Below, piece after piece: positions 28,626 through 38,673 of a stretch of 64,000 nt of DNA. Numbering within the stretch: the stretch's first letter is position 1; each line of letters opens with the position of its first letter. The notes under the pieces are model-generated. The model was not told the origin of the DNA. It did not search any database and saw only the letters and a list, made by a program, of their open reading frames with translations. Both the position numbers and the translations under genes were made by a program. This stretch comes from Bradyrhizobium manausense (GTDB lineage: Bacteria > Pseudomonadota > Alphaproteobacteria > Rhizobiales > Xanthobacteraceae): positions 124,001 to 188,000 of the forward strand of contig NZ_JAFCLG010000001.1 in assembly GCF_018129685.1 (NCBI RefSeq). Reading direction: 5' to 3'.

Positions 28626-31145
28626 ATGCTTCGTCATCGCGTTTTGAGCGGCGTGAGCCTGCTCGCGCTCGGCAATGCGTTGGTTGGATTGCCGATCCAG
28701 AGTCATGCCCAGACATCAAACCAGGCGCTGCCGCCGGTTACGGTCGAGGCTCCAAATACAGCTGCGCGCAAGCCCGCGAAGCCCGTTCGGGCGCGGACGG
28801 CAGGTGTCCGAAATCGCAGCTCCAAGCCCGCAACGTCCAATCTGCCCGCGCCGGCTAGCGCTGACGGCGGGGCTGGTACTGGCAATGCACATCCCTCGCC
28901 GCAAACACCGGCGGCCGTGGCGCGCTATCAGCTACCGCAGGAATCCTTCAGCATTACCGCCAAGCGGATCGATGAGACCATCAACCTCAAGGATCCCGAG
29001 GACGCCGTAAAATACATGCCGAGCCTGTTCGTGCGGAAACGCAACGACGGCGACAACCAGGCGGTGCTCGCGACGCGAAGCTGGGGCCTGAACTCCAGTG
29101 CGCGGACGCTGATCTACTATGATGACCTGCTGATCTCGGCGCTCATCGGCAACAATAATTCGGGCGCATCGCCGAAGTGGAATCTGATCTCACCGGAAGC
29201 GATCGCGCGAATCGATTTCCTCAATGGTCCGTTCGCGGCCGCCTATCCCGGCAATTCTATTGGCGGTGTCCTGCTGATCACGTCCAAGATGCCGGACGAG
29301 CCATTTGCGGTAGCCAAGGAAACCGTCTCGGTCATGCCGTGGAATCAATACGGCACCAAGGACACCTACGTGACCAGCCAGACCAGCGCCGCCGCGGGCA
29401 ATCGCGACGGCAAGCTGTCCTGGCTTGTCACTGCAAATCATCTCGACAGCTACCAGCAGCCACTGACCTACACGACCTTTGGCTCCGTTTTTGGTGTCGG
29501 CCCCGCAAACACGACCGGAGCCATTGGCGCGTGGAACAGGACAGGCGGCGTCGCGAATGTGATAGGTACAGGTGCGCTGGCACATTCACAGCAGACGTCC
29601 GGGAATCTGAGAGTTGCCTATGATATCTCGCCGCTGGTGCAGGCGACCTACTCGCTGGGCATCTGGAATAACCACCAGACCTCGGATCCACAGACCTATC
29701 TAAGGTCTACGTTCAACGGGCAGCCAACCTTCGGCGGCCAAGGTGCGTTCGCAAGCAACAAATACATCTGGGACCAGACCCATCTGAGCAACGCGGTAGC
29801 GATCAAGAGCGACACCAAAGGCGTCTTCGATTTTGACCTTTCAGCATCGAGCTATAACTATCTGCAAGACACTCAGCTCAATCCGTTCACCGTCACGCCG
29901 TTCAGCGCCACGCAGTCAGGCCTGGGCTATTCGTTGAACGGCAAGATTACCCGCAATGATGGTACGAACTGGCAAAACGCGGATGCCAAAGGCATCTGGA
30001 GGCCCTTCGGCATCGATGGCCCCCACGAGGTCAGCTTCGGCGTTCACGGCGACCGGTATCGGTTGGAAAACCCGGTCTATTTGTCCTCGGTCTGGTATGC
30101 GACGTCCTCGACTGGTACCGGTCAGCTTTTCACCACCGGCGTCGGCGAAACCCGTACCGGTGCGCTTTGGCTGCAGGACGCCTGGAAGATCGCTCCCGAT
30201 CTGAAATTGACGCTGGGCGGGCGGCTCGAGACTTGGCGTTCACTGGACGGCTTCAACATCAACTCTATTCCGACCACCACCAGCGGCATTCCGGCCGCGC
30301 CGATCCCCGTCTTCGTGCCAGTCCCAAAGAACCAGCCAGGACTGAATTCGACCAACTTCTCGCCCAAAGCCTCGCTCTCTTATGATCTCAGCAAAGAGTG
30401 GAACGTCACCGCGAGCTTTGGTGAATCGTATCGCTATCCGACCGTCACCGAACTATATCAGAACATAACGGTTGCTGGTGTCGCGACATTCGCCAACCCA
30501 AACCTGAAACCCGAGCACGACTTTACCGGTGAATTGAACCTCGAGCGGAAATGGAATGATGGCCGCGTCAGGCTGACGCTGTTCAGGGAGAGAACCAACG
30601 ACGCCATCATCTCGCAAACCACGAATGTGACGAATTCGACGGGCGGTCAGACTCCCACGACGACCATCGGCAATGTCGACGCGATACGGATGCAAGGTGT
30701 CGAGGTGTCGGCCGACAAGGATAACGTGCTTGTCAGGCGGCTGCAGGTGTTCGGCAGTATAACCTATGTGGACTCCCGGATTTTAAGCGACCCCACGTTT
30801 GTCAGTACGATCGGCGGTACAACAGCGACGGGCAAGCGCGTGCCCAATGTTCCGGAATGGCGCTCCACCGTCGGGCTGACCTATCGGCCGAACGACGACT
30901 GGGCTTATACGATCGCGGGACGCTATACCGGAAAGCAATTTGCGACCCTCGACAACACCGACACCTTTGCGCACGTCTATCAGGCCTTCGACCCGTTCTT
31001 GGTGTTCGACATGAAGATTCACTACAAGGCGACGCAGAACTTCTCGTTCGATTTCGGGATCGACAACATCTTCAACGCACAATACTTCCTGTTCCATCCG
31101 TTCCCGGGACGAACTTTCGTTCTCGCCGGCAAGTACACGTTCTGA
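28626..31145 (+). CDS. pcuB: TonB-dependent outer-membrane receptor, copper operon
   Basis: This 839-residue receptor has a signal peptide ending near SHAQ, a long Ala/Pro-rich linker (about residues 30-100), a plug domain with INLKDPEDAVKYMPSLFVRK and AAYPGNSIGGVLLITSK, and a beta-barrel ending in aromatic F (VLAGKYTF). It corresponds to PcuB, and probably imports a copper complex across the outer membrane. The ATG at 28626 follows caggaatttgtaga; the earlier GTG at 28608 lacks a ribosome site. It lies between the DUF2946 and PCuAC genes. Confidence 0.9.
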   Translation: MLRHRVLSGVSLLALGNALVGLPIQSHAQTSNQALPPVTVEAPNTAARKPAKPVRARTAGVRNRSSKPATSNLPAPASADGGAGTGNAHPSPQTPAAVARYQLPQESFSITAKRIDETINLKDPEDAVKYMPSLFVRKRNDGDNQAVLATRSWGLNSSARTLIYYDDLLISALIGNNNSGASPKWNLISPEAIARIDFLNGPFAAAYPGNSIGGVLLITSKMPDEPFAVAKETVSVMPWNQYGTKDTYVTSQTSAAAGNRDGKLSWLVTANHLDSYQQPLTYTTFGSVFGVGPANTTGAIGAWNRTGGVANVIGTGALAHSQQTSGNLRVAYDISPLVQATYSLGIWNNHQTSDPQTYLRSTFNGQPTFGGQGAFASNKYIWDQTHLSNAVAIKSDTKGVFDFDLSASSYNYLQDTQLNPFTVTPFSATQSGLGYSLNGKITRNDGTNWQNADAKGIWRPFGIDGPHEVSFGVHGDRYRLENPVYLSSVWYATSSTGTGQLFTTGVGETRTGALWLQDAWKIAPDLKLTLGGRLETWRSLDGFNINSIPTTTSGIPAAPIPVFVPVPKNQPGLNSTNFSPKASLSYDLSKEWNVTASFGESYRYPTVTELYQNITVAGVATFANPNLKPEHDFTGELNLERKWNDGRVRLTLFRERTNDAIISQTTNVTNSTGGQTPTTTIGNVDAIRMQGVEVSADKDNVLVRRLQVFGSITYVDSRILSDPTFVSTIGGTTATGKRVPNVPEWRSTVGLTYRPNDDWAYTIAGRYTGKQFATLDNTDTFAHVYQAFDPFLVFDMKIHYKATQNFSFDFGIDNIFNAQYFLFHPFPGRTFVLAGKYTF

Positions 31146-31187
31146 CGGATGGAACAGATCTCAACGGCGACAAGAAAGGCAATCGAC

Positions 31188-31709
31188 ATGAACAAGCTCT
31201 CAACCCTCTTCGCGCTCGCGGCTCTCTCAGCCGTCGTGATCGCAGCTCCCGTCCGCGCCGACGACGCCAAGGCCGGCGACCTCGTCATTTCTCAGGCCTG
31301 GAGTCGGGCAACACCTGGAGGCGCCAAGGTCGCCGGAGGCTTCCTGACCATCGAGAACAAAGGGACGGCGCCCGACAAGCTCATCGCCGTGTCGGCCGAA
31401 ATCGCCGGCAAGGCCGAGATCCATGAAATGGCCATGGACAATGGCGTGATGAAGATGCGTCCGCTGGACAAGGGCCTCGTTATCGAGCCGGGCAAGACCG
31501 TCAAGCTCGCGCCGGGCGGCTATCACCTGATGCTCCAGGAGCTGAAGGGTCCGTTCAAGGAGGGCGAGAAGGTGCCGGTTACGCTCGAGTTCGAGAAGGC
31601 CGGCAAGGTCACCGTATCGCTCGATGTGCAGGGCGTCGGTGCGCAGGCGCCCGGCGGCGGAGGCATGATGATGAAGAAAATGCCCGATCATTCGGGAATG
31701 AAGATGTGA
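31188..31709 (+). CDS. pcuC: Periplasmic copper chaperone, PCuAC family
   Basis: This 173-residue periplasmic copper(I) chaperone delivers copper toward cytochrome oxidase assembly. After a signal peptide (cleavage near VRADD), the cupredoxin-like domain has the histidine-methionine copper site: His79 and Met81 in IHEM, Met88 and Met90 in VMKMRP, and His113/Met115 in YHLML. A Gly/Met/Lys/His-rich tail (MMMKKMPDHSGMKM) may bind additional copper. The ATG at 31188 follows aagaaaggc. It matches PcuC, which supports aa3-type oxidase formation in Bradyrhizobium. Confidence 0.93.
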   Translation: MNKLSTLFALAALSAVVIAAPVRADDAKAGDLVISQAWSRATPGGAKVAGGFLTIENKGTAPDKLIAVSAEIAGKAEIHEMAMDNGVMKMRPLDKGLVIEPGKTVKLAPGGYHLMLQELKGPFKEGEKVPVTLEFEKAGKVTVSLDVQGVGAQAPGGGGMMMKKMPDHSGMKM

Positions 31710-31740
31710 CGCGGGTGATCTAACCTCCGGGAGATTGAGC

Positions 31741-32259
31741 ATGTCGAAGATACCCTGGCTGATCCTTATGGCCGCGCTCGCCGCATCGCCTGCGGCAGCG
31801 CATGTCTATCTGGAAGGCAAGCAGGCCACGGTCGGCTCATCCTACAAGGCTGTCTTTGCTGTGCCGCACGGTTGTTCCGGCTCCCCTACGGTCAAGATCC
31901 GCGTGCAGATCCCCGAAGGCGTCATCGCGGTGAAGCCGATGCCGAAGGCCGGCTGGAACGTCGATGTCGTCGAGGGGCAATATGCCAGCCCGTACGACTA
32001 TCACGGCAACAAGTTGACCTCCGGCGTGAAAGAAGTTGTGTGGTCCGGCGGCAAGCTGCCGGACCACAATTACGACGAGTTCGTCGTCAGCAGTTTTCTG
32101 ACCGACAGTCTGAAGCCGAACACGACGTTGTATTTCCCGGTCGTGCAAGAGTGCGAGACGGGTGTCAGCCGCTGGATCGAAATCCCGGCGGAAGGCGCAG
32201 CGCATTCGCATGAAGACAGGTCGCCGGCGCCCGGCGTGAAACTGCTGCCCAAGCCGTAA
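31741..32259 (+). CDS. pcuD: YcnI/DUF1775 periplasmic copper-binding protein
   Basis: This 172-residue periplasmic protein has a signal peptide ending in AAA, which leaves His21 (HVYLEGK) as the likely first mature residue. YcnI proteins use exactly this N-terminal histidine to bind copper. Two cysteines (HGCSG and QECETG) could form a disulfide. The start is the ATG at 31741 with cgggag nearby. It lies between the PCuAC and CopC-CopD genes and overlaps the latter by TAATG, so the three are surely co-translated. It corresponds to PcuD. Confidence 0.9.
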   Translation: MSKIPWLILMAALAASPAAAHVYLEGKQATVGSSYKAVFAVPHGCSGSPTVKIRVQIPEGVIAVKPMPKAGWNVDVVEGQYASPYDYHGNKLTSGVKEVVWSGGKLPDHNYDEFVVSSFLTDSLKPNTTLYFPVVQECETGVSRWIEIPAEGAAHSHEDRSPAPGVKLLPKP

Positions 32260-33821
32260 TGCGTCTTCTGGCTGCACTCACGACGCTGCTGATCGTCGTC
32301 GGCCATTCGACCGGCGCGTCAGCGCATGCGGCGCTGATCTCGGTCGAGCCGGCGAGTGGCAGTATCCTGGCGCGTGCACCGAAGGCCGTGGAACTGCGCT
32401 TCAGCGAGGCAGTGACGCCGGGCGCAATCCACTTGATCGACGGCGCGGGCAGGGTGCGCGACGATGCGCGCGTCACTGCATCGGGCGAGAGCATTTCGGT
32501 TGCGATGCCGCCGGACCTGCCGCAGGGCACGGCGGTCGTGAGCTATCGGGTGATCTCGCAGGACGGTCATCCCGTCGCGGCATCGGTGATCTTCTCCGTA
32601 GGCGCGCCGACGGCCACGCAGCCTCCGGCCAATGCCGATGGCTGGTTGGACGCGTTGATCTGGCTGTCGCGGATCGGTCTCTATGTCGGGCTATTTGTCG
32701 GTGTCGGTGGCGTTTTCTTTGGCCGCTGGATTGGCTGGTCGATGACCGGCATGGGTGTACCGCGCATTGCCCTGTTGGCGGGTCTCCCAAGCGCGGTTGT
32801 CTCGCTTGGCGTGCTGTGTCTCGATCTTCTCGGCTTGCCGGCGGCAGCGCTTGTCAGTGCGGCTCCCTGGACCGTCGCATTCGTGACGAGTGCCGGCCCG
32901 GCTTTGCTCGTTGCCATCGCGGCGATGCTGCTCGCGCTGACGGCGCTCGGTCGCGCGTGGTATGCGCGCGTTCTTGCCGCCATCGCTTTCGCCGGCGTCG
33001 GTCTGTCGCTTGCGATGACCGGGCACGCCGCAACGGCATCGCCCGAGGTGCTGACGCGGCCCGCGGTCTTTGTCCATGGCCTCGCCGTCGCGTTCTGGAT
33101 CGGCGCGTTGGCACCGCTTGCAGCGCTGCTATCGAAGCCGGCGCCGGCAGTGCTGCCGCTGCTGAACCGTTTCTCGCGCATCGCCATGCCGGTGGTCGCG
33201 GCCCTGGCGCTGACGGGCCTCACGCTTGCGGTCATCCAGCTCGAAAAGCCGTCAGCGCTGGTCGAGACCGGCTATGGCCTTCTTCTTTCGGTCAAGCTGG
33301 CGCTGGTGTTGTCCCTGCTAGGGCTCGCCGCACTCAACCGCTATCGGCTGACGCCGGCGTTGGTGAAAGATCAAGGAGCGGCTTTCGCGCTCAAACGCTC
33401 GATCCTGCTGGAGTGCGGGGCCGCGCTCGGCATTTTCGCCGTCGTCGCCGGCTGGCGGTTCACGCCGCCGCCGCGGACGATCGTCCCGGAGACTCCGCTT
33501 GCGATCCACATCCACAGCGACAAAGCGATGTTCCAGGTGCTGGTGTCCCCGGGCAAGCCCGGCATCGATGATTTCGTGCTTCAGCTCATGACCGGCGAGG
33601 CGACGCCGCTGAAGGCCAAGGAGGCGACGCTGACGCTGAGCCTGCCGGAGCGGGGCATCGAGCCGATCGAGCGCGACGCCGAGCTGGGGCCGGACGGCTA
33701 CTGGCATGTCCGCAAAGTCGGGCTGCCCTTCGCCGGCCGCTGGCACGTGAGGATCGACGCGCTGGTGACCGATTTCGAGAAGATCACCCTCGAGGACGAG
33801 CTCGAGGTTCTGCCGCCCTAG
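32259..33821 (+). CDS. pcuE: CopC-CopD fusion copper transporter (YcnJ-like)
   Basis: This 520-residue protein is a copper importer candidate. An N-terminal signal leads into a CopC domain with copper-binding His23 (AHAALIS) and His104 (SQDGHPVA). About eight transmembrane helices of CopD type follow (about residues 130-400), and a C-terminal soluble domain (about 410-520) contains IHIHSDKAMFQV. The three-part layout matches Bacillus YcnJ and Bradyrhizobium PcuE. It closes the copper operon, and a 147-base gap then separates it from proS. Confidence 0.92.
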   Translation: MRLLAALTTLLIVVGHSTGASAHAALISVEPASGSILARAPKAVELRFSEAVTPGAIHLIDGAGRVRDDARVTASGESISVAMPPDLPQGTAVVSYRVISQDGHPVAASVIFSVGAPTATQPPANADGWLDALIWLSRIGLYVGLFVGVGGVFFGRWIGWSMTGMGVPRIALLAGLPSAVVSLGVLCLDLLGLPAAALVSAAPWTVAFVTSAGPALLVAIAAMLLALTALGRAWYARVLAAIAFAGVGLSLAMTGHAATASPEVLTRPAVFVHGLAVAFWIGALAPLAALLSKPAPAVLPLLNRFSRIAMPVVAALALTGLTLAVIQLEKPSALVETGYGLLLSVKLALVLSLLGLAALNRYRLTPALVKDQGAAFALKRSILLECGAALGIFAVVAGWRFTPPPRTIVPETPLAIHIHSDKAMFQVLVSPGKPGIDDFVLQLMTGEATPLKAKEATLTLSLPERGIEPIERDAELGPDGYWHVRKVGLPFAGRWHVRIDALVTDFEKITLEDELEVLPP

Positions 33822-33968
33822 GTCCGGCGCGCTTCAAGTCGAACCTGAAGGCAAAGGAAAAATGACAGGAATTCCGTCGCGTTAGCGGCTTTTCCTCATT
33901 CCCGGTCTTGTGTTTTTGCTCCCAATCCGGTTTCACTGCAACCCCTCACTGATTCCCAGAGCATTGCC

Positions 33969-35288
33969 ATGCGGTTGTCGCGGTTCTTTCTGCCCATTCT
34001 GAAGGAAAATCCGAAGGAAGCGGAGATCGTCTCGCATCGGCTGATGCTGCGCGCTGGCATGATCCGGCAGGAGGCGGCCGGCATCTATGCGTGGCTGCCG
34101 CTCGGTTTCCGGGTGTTGAAGAAGATCGAGCAGATCGTGCGCGAGGAGCAGGACCGTTCCGGCGCGCTGGAACTGCTGATGCCGACGCTCCAGCTGGCCG
34201 ATCTCTGGCGTGAGAGCGGCCGCTATGATGCCTATGGCCCGGAAATGCTGCGCATCGCCGACCGCCACAAGCGCGAGCTGTTGTACGGGCCGACCAACGA
34301 GGAAATGATCACCGAGATCTTCCGCGCTTACGTGAAGTCCTACAAGAACCTGCCGCTCAATCTCTATCATATTCAATGGAAATTCCGCGACGAGCAGCGT
34401 CCGCGCTTCGGGGTGATGCGCGGCCGCGAGTTCCTGATGAAGGACGCCTATTCCTTCGATCTCAACGAAGCCGCAGCGCGCGTCGCCTACAACAAGATGT
34501 TCGTCGCCTATTTGCGCACCTTCGCGCGGATGGGCCTCAAGGCGATCCCCATGCGCGCCGAGACCGGCCCGATCGGCGGCGATCTCAGCCACGAGTTCAT
34601 CGTGCTCGCGGAAACCGGTGAATCCGGCGTGTTCATCAATCGCGACGTCCTCGACCTGCCGGTGCCGGGCGAGGACGTCGACTACAACAGCGACCTGACG
34701 CCGATCATCAAGCAGTGGACCTCGGTCTATGCAGCGACCGAGGACGTTCACGACGCCGCGCGGTTCGAGCAGGAAGTGCCTGCCGACAAGCGGGTCAACA
34801 CCCGCGGCATCGAGGTCGGCCAGATCTTCTATTTCGGCACGAAATACTCCGAGCCGATGAAGGCGATGGTGGCCGGCCCTGACGGCGTCGACGTGCCGAT
34901 CCATGGCGGATCCTACGGCGTCGGCGTCTCGCGCCTGCTGGGGGCCATCATCGAGGCCTGCCATGACGATGCCGGCATCAAATGGCCGGAGGCCGTGGCC
35001 CCGTTCCGCGTCGCGATTCTCAACCTCAAGCAAGGCGATGCCGCGGTGGATGGGGCCTGCGAGAAGCTCTATGCCGAACTGACCGCCAAGGGTGTCGACG
35101 TTCTCTATGACGACACCGACCAGCGCGCCGGTGCCAAATTCGCGGCCGCCGACCTGATCGGCATCCCCTGGCAGATCATGATCGGGCCGAAGGGGCTGGC
35201 CGACGGCAAGATCGAGCTCAAACGCCGCGCCGACGGCTCGCGCGAGAATTTGTCGCCGGCGGACGTCGTCGCACGCCTGGTCGGCTGA
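33969..35288 (+). CDS. proS: Prolyl-tRNA synthetase, short alphaproteobacterial type
   Basis: ProRS charges tRNA-Pro. The 439-residue protein is class II, with motif 2 around [20 protein letters not shown], the TNEEMITEI substrate loop, and motif 3 in [16 protein letters not shown]. It lacks the roughly 180-residue editing insertion of the E. coli enzyme, as is usual in alphaproteobacteria, so proofreading must depend on a separate protein. The C-terminal anticodon-binding domain is complete. It restarts the housekeeping block after the accessory region. Confidence 0.96.
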   Translation: MRLSRFFLPILKENPKEAEIVSHRLMLRAGMIRQEAAGIYAWLPLGFRVLKKIEQIVREEQDRSGALELLMPTLQLADLWRESGRYDAYGPEMLRIADRHKRELLYGPTNEEMITEIFRAYVKSYKNLPLNLYHIQWKFRDEQRPRFGVMRGREFLMKDAYSFDLNEAAARVAYNKMFVAYLRTFARMGLKAIPMRAETGPIGGDLSHEFIVLAETGESGVFINRDVLDLPVPGEDVDYNSDLTPIIKQWTSVYAATEDVHDAARFEQEVPADKRVNTRGIEVGQIFYFGTKYSEPMKAMVAGPDGVDVPIHGGSYGVGVSRLLGAIIEACHDDAGIKWPEAVAPFRVAILNLKQGDAAVDGACEKLYAELTAKGVDVLYDDTDQRAGAKFAAADLIGIPWQIMIGPKGLADGKIELKRRADGSRENLSPADVVARLVG

Positions 35289-35361
35289 TTATTGTTCATC
35301 GCCCGATATCGCGGCCGCCAATCCGGCCACAATTGACCCCGAATCATGGGATTATCGAGCG

Positions 35362-36642
35362 ATGGATGAAACCATGACCGAAACCGTTCAAACTGCGCCG
35401 TTCGCACCCTTCGAGTGGATGCTGTCGGCCCGCTATCTGCGGGCGCGGCGCAAGGAGGGATTCATTTCGGTCATCGCCGGGTTCTCCTTCCTCGGCATCA
35501 TGCTCGGCGTGGCCACGCTGATCATCGTGATGGCCGTGATGAACGGCTTCCGCAAAGAGCTGCTCGACAAGATCCTGGGACTCAATGGCCACATCCTGGT
35601 CCAGCCGCTGGAATCGCCGCTGACCGACTGGAAGGACGTCGCCGAGCGCATCAGCCAGGTCCAGGGCATCCGGCTGGCCGCGCCCGTGGTCGATGGTCAG
35701 GCGCTGGCCTCCTCGCCGTGGAACGCCTCGGGCGTGCTGGTGCGCGGCATCCGGTCCGACGATCTCAACAACCTCACGTCCATTGCGAAGAACATCAAGC
35801 AGGGCTCGCTGGAGGGCTTTGACGACGGGCAGGGCGTTGCGATCGGCCGACGGCTTGCCGACCAGCTGTCGCTGCATGCCGGCGACAGCGTCACGCTGGT
35901 CGCGCCGAAGGGGGCAGTGACGCCGATGGGCACCACGCCGCGCATCAAGCCGTACAAGATCGTCGCCGTGTTCGAGATCGGCATGTCCGAATACGATCTC
36001 GGCTTCGTCTTCATGCCGCTCGCCGAGGCGCAGGCCTACTTCAACCGCAGCAGCGACGTCACGTCGATCGAGGTGTTCACCACCAACCCCGACAGGATCG
36101 ACGCCTTCCGCAAATCGGTCACGGAGGCGGCGGGCCGGCCGGTGTTCCTGGTCGACTGGCGCCAGCGCAACTCGACCTTCTTCAACGCGCTCCAGGTCGA
36201 GCGCAACGTGATGTTCCTGATCCTGACCATGATCGTGCTGGTGGCAGCGCTCAACATCGTCTCCGGCCTGATCATGCTGGTGAAGGACAAGGGCAGCGAC
36301 ATCGCGATCCTCAGGACGATGGGCGCATCGCAAGGTTCGATCATGCGGATCTTCCTGATCACGGGCGCCTCGATCGGCGTGGTCGGCACGCTGGTCGGCT
36401 TCTTCGTCGGCCTCGTGATCTGCCTCAACATCGAATCCATCCGGCAATTCCTGTCCTGGCTGACCTCCACAGAGCTGTTCTCGCCGGAGCTCTACTTCCT
36501 GTCGAAACTGCCTGCCGAGATCGACGTCGGCGAGACCACGGCCGTCGTCATCATGGCGCTGACGCTGTCGTTCCTGGCGACGCTTTATCCGTCGTGGCGC
36601 GCCGCGCGCCTCGATCCGGTCGAAGCGCTGCGGTACGAGTGA
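35362..36642 (+). CDS. lolC: Lipoprotein-releasing ABC transporter permease, LolC/E
   Basis: LolC/E extracts outer-membrane lipoproteins from the inner membrane for transfer to LolA. The 426-residue protein has an N-terminal helix ([20 protein letters not shown]), a large MacB-like periplasmic domain (about residues 60-270), and three FtsX-type C-terminal helices ending in the [16 protein letters not shown] motif. Only one permease gene is present here, consistent with alphaproteobacteria using a single LolC/E-type subunit. It is followed by lolD after 7 bases. Confidence 0.93.
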   Translation: MDETMTETVQTAPFAPFEWMLSARYLRARRKEGFISVIAGFSFLGIMLGVATLIIVMAVMNGFRKELLDKILGLNGHILVQPLESPLTDWKDVAERISQVQGIRLAAPVVDGQALASSPWNASGVLVRGIRSDDLNNLTSIAKNIKQGSLEGFDDGQGVAIGRRLADQLSLHAGDSVTLVAPKGAVTPMGTTPRIKPYKIVAVFEIGMSEYDLGFVFMPLAEAQAYFNRSSDVTSIEVFTTNPDRIDAFRKSVTEAAGRPVFLVDWRQRNSTFFNALQVERNVMFLILTMIVLVAALNIVSGLIMLVKDKGSDIAILRTMGASQGSIMRIFLITGASIGVVGTLVGFFVGLVICLNIESIRQFLSWLTSTELFSPELYFLSKLPAEIDVGETTAVVIMALTLSFLATLYPSWRAARLDPVEALRYE

Positions 36643-36649
36643 GGGACTG

Positions 36650-37354
36650 ATGGAGCGGGAGCACGGGGCGGAAGATGTACCGGTTATCTATCTCCACGAG
36701 ATAAGGCGGCAGTACCTCCAGGGCGAGGCGGCGCTGACGATCCTCGACAACGCCAAGCTGGCGCTGTGGGCGGGTCAGTCGGTCGCGCTGGTTGCGCCGT
36801 CGGGCTCGGGCAAGTCGACGCTGCTGCATATTGCGGGGCTGCTCGAGGCGCCCGACTCCGGTGAGGTCTACGTCAACGGTGCGCCGACCTCGCAGCTGCC
36901 CGACATCGAGCGGACGCAGCTGCGCCGCAGCGACATCGGCTTCGTCTACCAGTCGCACCGGCTGCTGCCGGAATTCTCCGCGCTCGAGAACGTCATGCTG
37001 CCGCAGATGATCCGCGGCCTGAAGAAGTCCGAGAGCGTCAAGCGGGCCAAGGAGATCCTCGGCTATCTCGGCCTCGGCGAGCGCATCACCCATCGCCCGG
37101 CGGAGCTGTCGGGCGGCGAGCAGCAGCGCGTCGCGATCGCGCGCGCGGTCGCCAATGCGCCGCGCGTGCTGCTGGCGGACGAGCCGACCGGCAATCTCGA
37201 TCCGCACACCGCCGACCACGTGTTCCAGGCGCTGATGCAGCTGGTCAGGGCGACCAAGGTGTCGATGCTGATCGCGACCCACAACATGGAGCTCGCCGGC
37301 CGCATGGACCGGCGCGTCTCGCTGTCGAACGGCCAGGTCGTCGAGCTCGACTAG
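36650..37354 (+). CDS. lolD: Lipoprotein-releasing ABC transporter ATP-binding protein LolD
   Basis: LolD powers lipoprotein release. The 234-residue ATPase has Walker A ([18 protein letters not shown]), the signature [16 protein letters not shown], Walker B ([12 protein letters not shown]) and the LolD-type segment [21 protein letters not shown] gagggac ribosome site precedes the ATG. It is the second gene of a lolC-lolD operon. A repeat with hairpin follows its stop. Confidence 0.94.
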   Translation: MEREHGAEDVPVIYLHEIRRQYLQGEAALTILDNAKLALWAGQSVALVAPSGSGKSTLLHIAGLLEAPDSGEVYVNGAPTSQLPDIERTQLRRSDIGFVYQSHRLLPEFSALENVMLPQMIRGLKKSESVKRAKEILGYLGLGERITHRPAELSGGEQQRVAIARAVANAPRVLLADEPTGNLDPHTADHVFQALMQLVRATKVSMLIATHNMELAGRMDRRVSLSNGQVVELD

Positions 37355-37365
37355 CCAAAACGCGC

Positions 37366-37405
37366 AAAACAACCCCATGCACAGTAGACGGAAGCGGCCG
37401 TCTAC
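37366..37405 (+). repeat. 22-base dispersed repeat copy B plus adjoining hairpin
   Basis: Positions 37366-37387 are identical to the minus strand of 23506-23527. Here the element runs into a perfect 8-bp stem, GTAGACGG (37384-37391) with CCGTCTAC (37398-37405), around a 6-base loop. It starts 11 bases past the lolD stop, in sense orientation, like the other copy relative to its gene. Confidence 0.6.
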
Positions 37406-37445
37406 ATCAGGGGTGAGGCGGCCCAGCCATCTGACATCGCAGGCA

Positions 37446-37475
37446 AAACGGCGGCGGTCGCGCATCGCCGCCGCC
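37446..37475 (-). terminator. Terminator of the MDR dehydrogenase gene
   Basis: On the minus strand an 8-bp GC stem (37468-37475 with 37450-37457) is followed by GTTTT. It sits 10 bases past the dehydrogenase stop. It may also stop rightward transcription from lolD, but no T run exists on that side. Confidence 0.55.
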
Positions 37476-37485
37476 TTCAGGCAAT

Positions 37486-38565
37486 TTACGGCCGGATCAC
37501 CGTCATGCTGAACGGGCCGGCGTTGGCGGCGGCATGGGCAACGGCCTCGTTGGCGTGATCGAGATCGAAGTCCCTGGTCTCGTAGTGGTCGAGGCGCAGA
37601 AGCCCCGCGCGCACCAGGGCGATCAGGCGCACCGCTGCATCCGCCGGATACATCCAGACGCCGTGGATGGTGATGCATTCGCGCATGATCCAGTTGTAGG
37701 GCAGCTCGAGGCCGGCGCCGCCCTGCATGTTGACGCCACCCATCAGCACGACGCGGCCGTAGGGGCGCAACGTCATGATGGCGGCGCGTACGACCGTTGT
37801 CGCGACCGAAGGCGGCATGATGTCGAGCACGCAATCGATCGGGCCGGGTGCGGCGCGCTTCATGCGCGCGCAATCGTCGGCCTCGTTGCCTGTCAGCTTC
37901 ACGGGTTTGACGCGTTCGCCGTAACGGCGCACGAGCTCGGCCAGCATCGCCTCGTTGCGGCCCGGCGCCACCACGCAGGCCGCGCCCATCGCCAGCGCCA
38001 CCGCGACCGCGGCGCTGCCGAAATTGCCGGTCGCGCCGCTCACCAGCACGGTCTCGCCGGGCTGGAGCTTGGCAGCCAGGAAGCCGCCATACGGCACCAG
38101 CATGTTGCCCAGCGCGCACCATCGACTGGCCTCCGCGGCGTCGATCTGGCCGAGCCGCGTCACGTTCTCCGTCGGCAGGCGCATCTGCTCGGCGAACGAG
38201 CCGTCGTGGAAATATTTCTGGAGCCGCATGCCGCCTTCTCCGCGGGCACTGACGCCCTGCAGGTGAATGTCGGGCGCGATCGCGTCGTCGCGCGCGCGCA
38301 CCGTCGGTCCGCACAGCACCCAGTCGCCGATTGCAAGCTTGGTCGCGTCCGGGCCGATCGCGCGCACCCGGCCGACCCCGCCCGCGCCGGGAACGACGGG
38401 GAGGTCGAGCGCGTATTGGCGCTCGCCGCTCAACACCTCGTTGGTATACGAGATCACGCGGGTGGCAACGATGTCGACGATCACTTCGCCGGTGCCGAGC
38501 ACCGGGGCGGGCACGTTCTCGATCGCCAGCGGGGATCCGAAGGATTTCAGTACGGCAGCTTTCAT
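37486..38565 (-). CDS. MDR-family alcohol dehydrogenase-like oxidoreductase without zinc ligands
   Basis: This 359-residue medium-chain dehydrogenase/reductase has a GroES-like N-terminal domain and a Rossmann domain with SGATGNFGSAAVAVALAMGA. The catalytic-zinc cysteine region reads VISYTNEV instead of the usual C-H-S/T-D, and no four-cysteine structural-zinc loop is present, so it is likely zinc-independent. The start at 38565 (MKAAVLKSF) follows gaggtgaac. It is divergent from an XRE-type regulator, 108 bases away, which probably controls it. The substrate is unknown. Confidence 0.83.
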   Translation of the reverse strand: MKAAVLKSFGSPLAIENVPAPVLGTGEVIVDIVATRVISYTNEVLSGERQYALDLPVVPGAGGVGRVRAIGPDATKLAIGDWVLCGPTVRARDDAIAPDIHLQGVSARGEGGMRLQKYFHDGSFAEQMRLPTENVTRLGQIDAAEASRWCALGNMLVPYGGFLAAKLQPGETVLVSGATGNFGSAAVAVALAMGAACVVAPGRNEAMLAELVRRYGERVKPVKLTGNEADDCARMKRAAPGPIDCVLDIMPPSVATTVVRAAIMTLRPYGRVVLMGGVNMQGGAGLELPYNWIMRECITIHGVWMYPADAAVRLIALVRAGLLRLDHYETRDFDLDHANEAVAHAAANAGPFSMTVIRP

Positions 38566-38673
38566 GATGTTCACCTCAGGGACGGGTGATACGGATATGC
38601 GGCGCGTTTGACGGGACAAGAAGGCCTGGTATTATCCTAGTATTGGAAGAGCCCTCCATCACGGGAGCACGCC

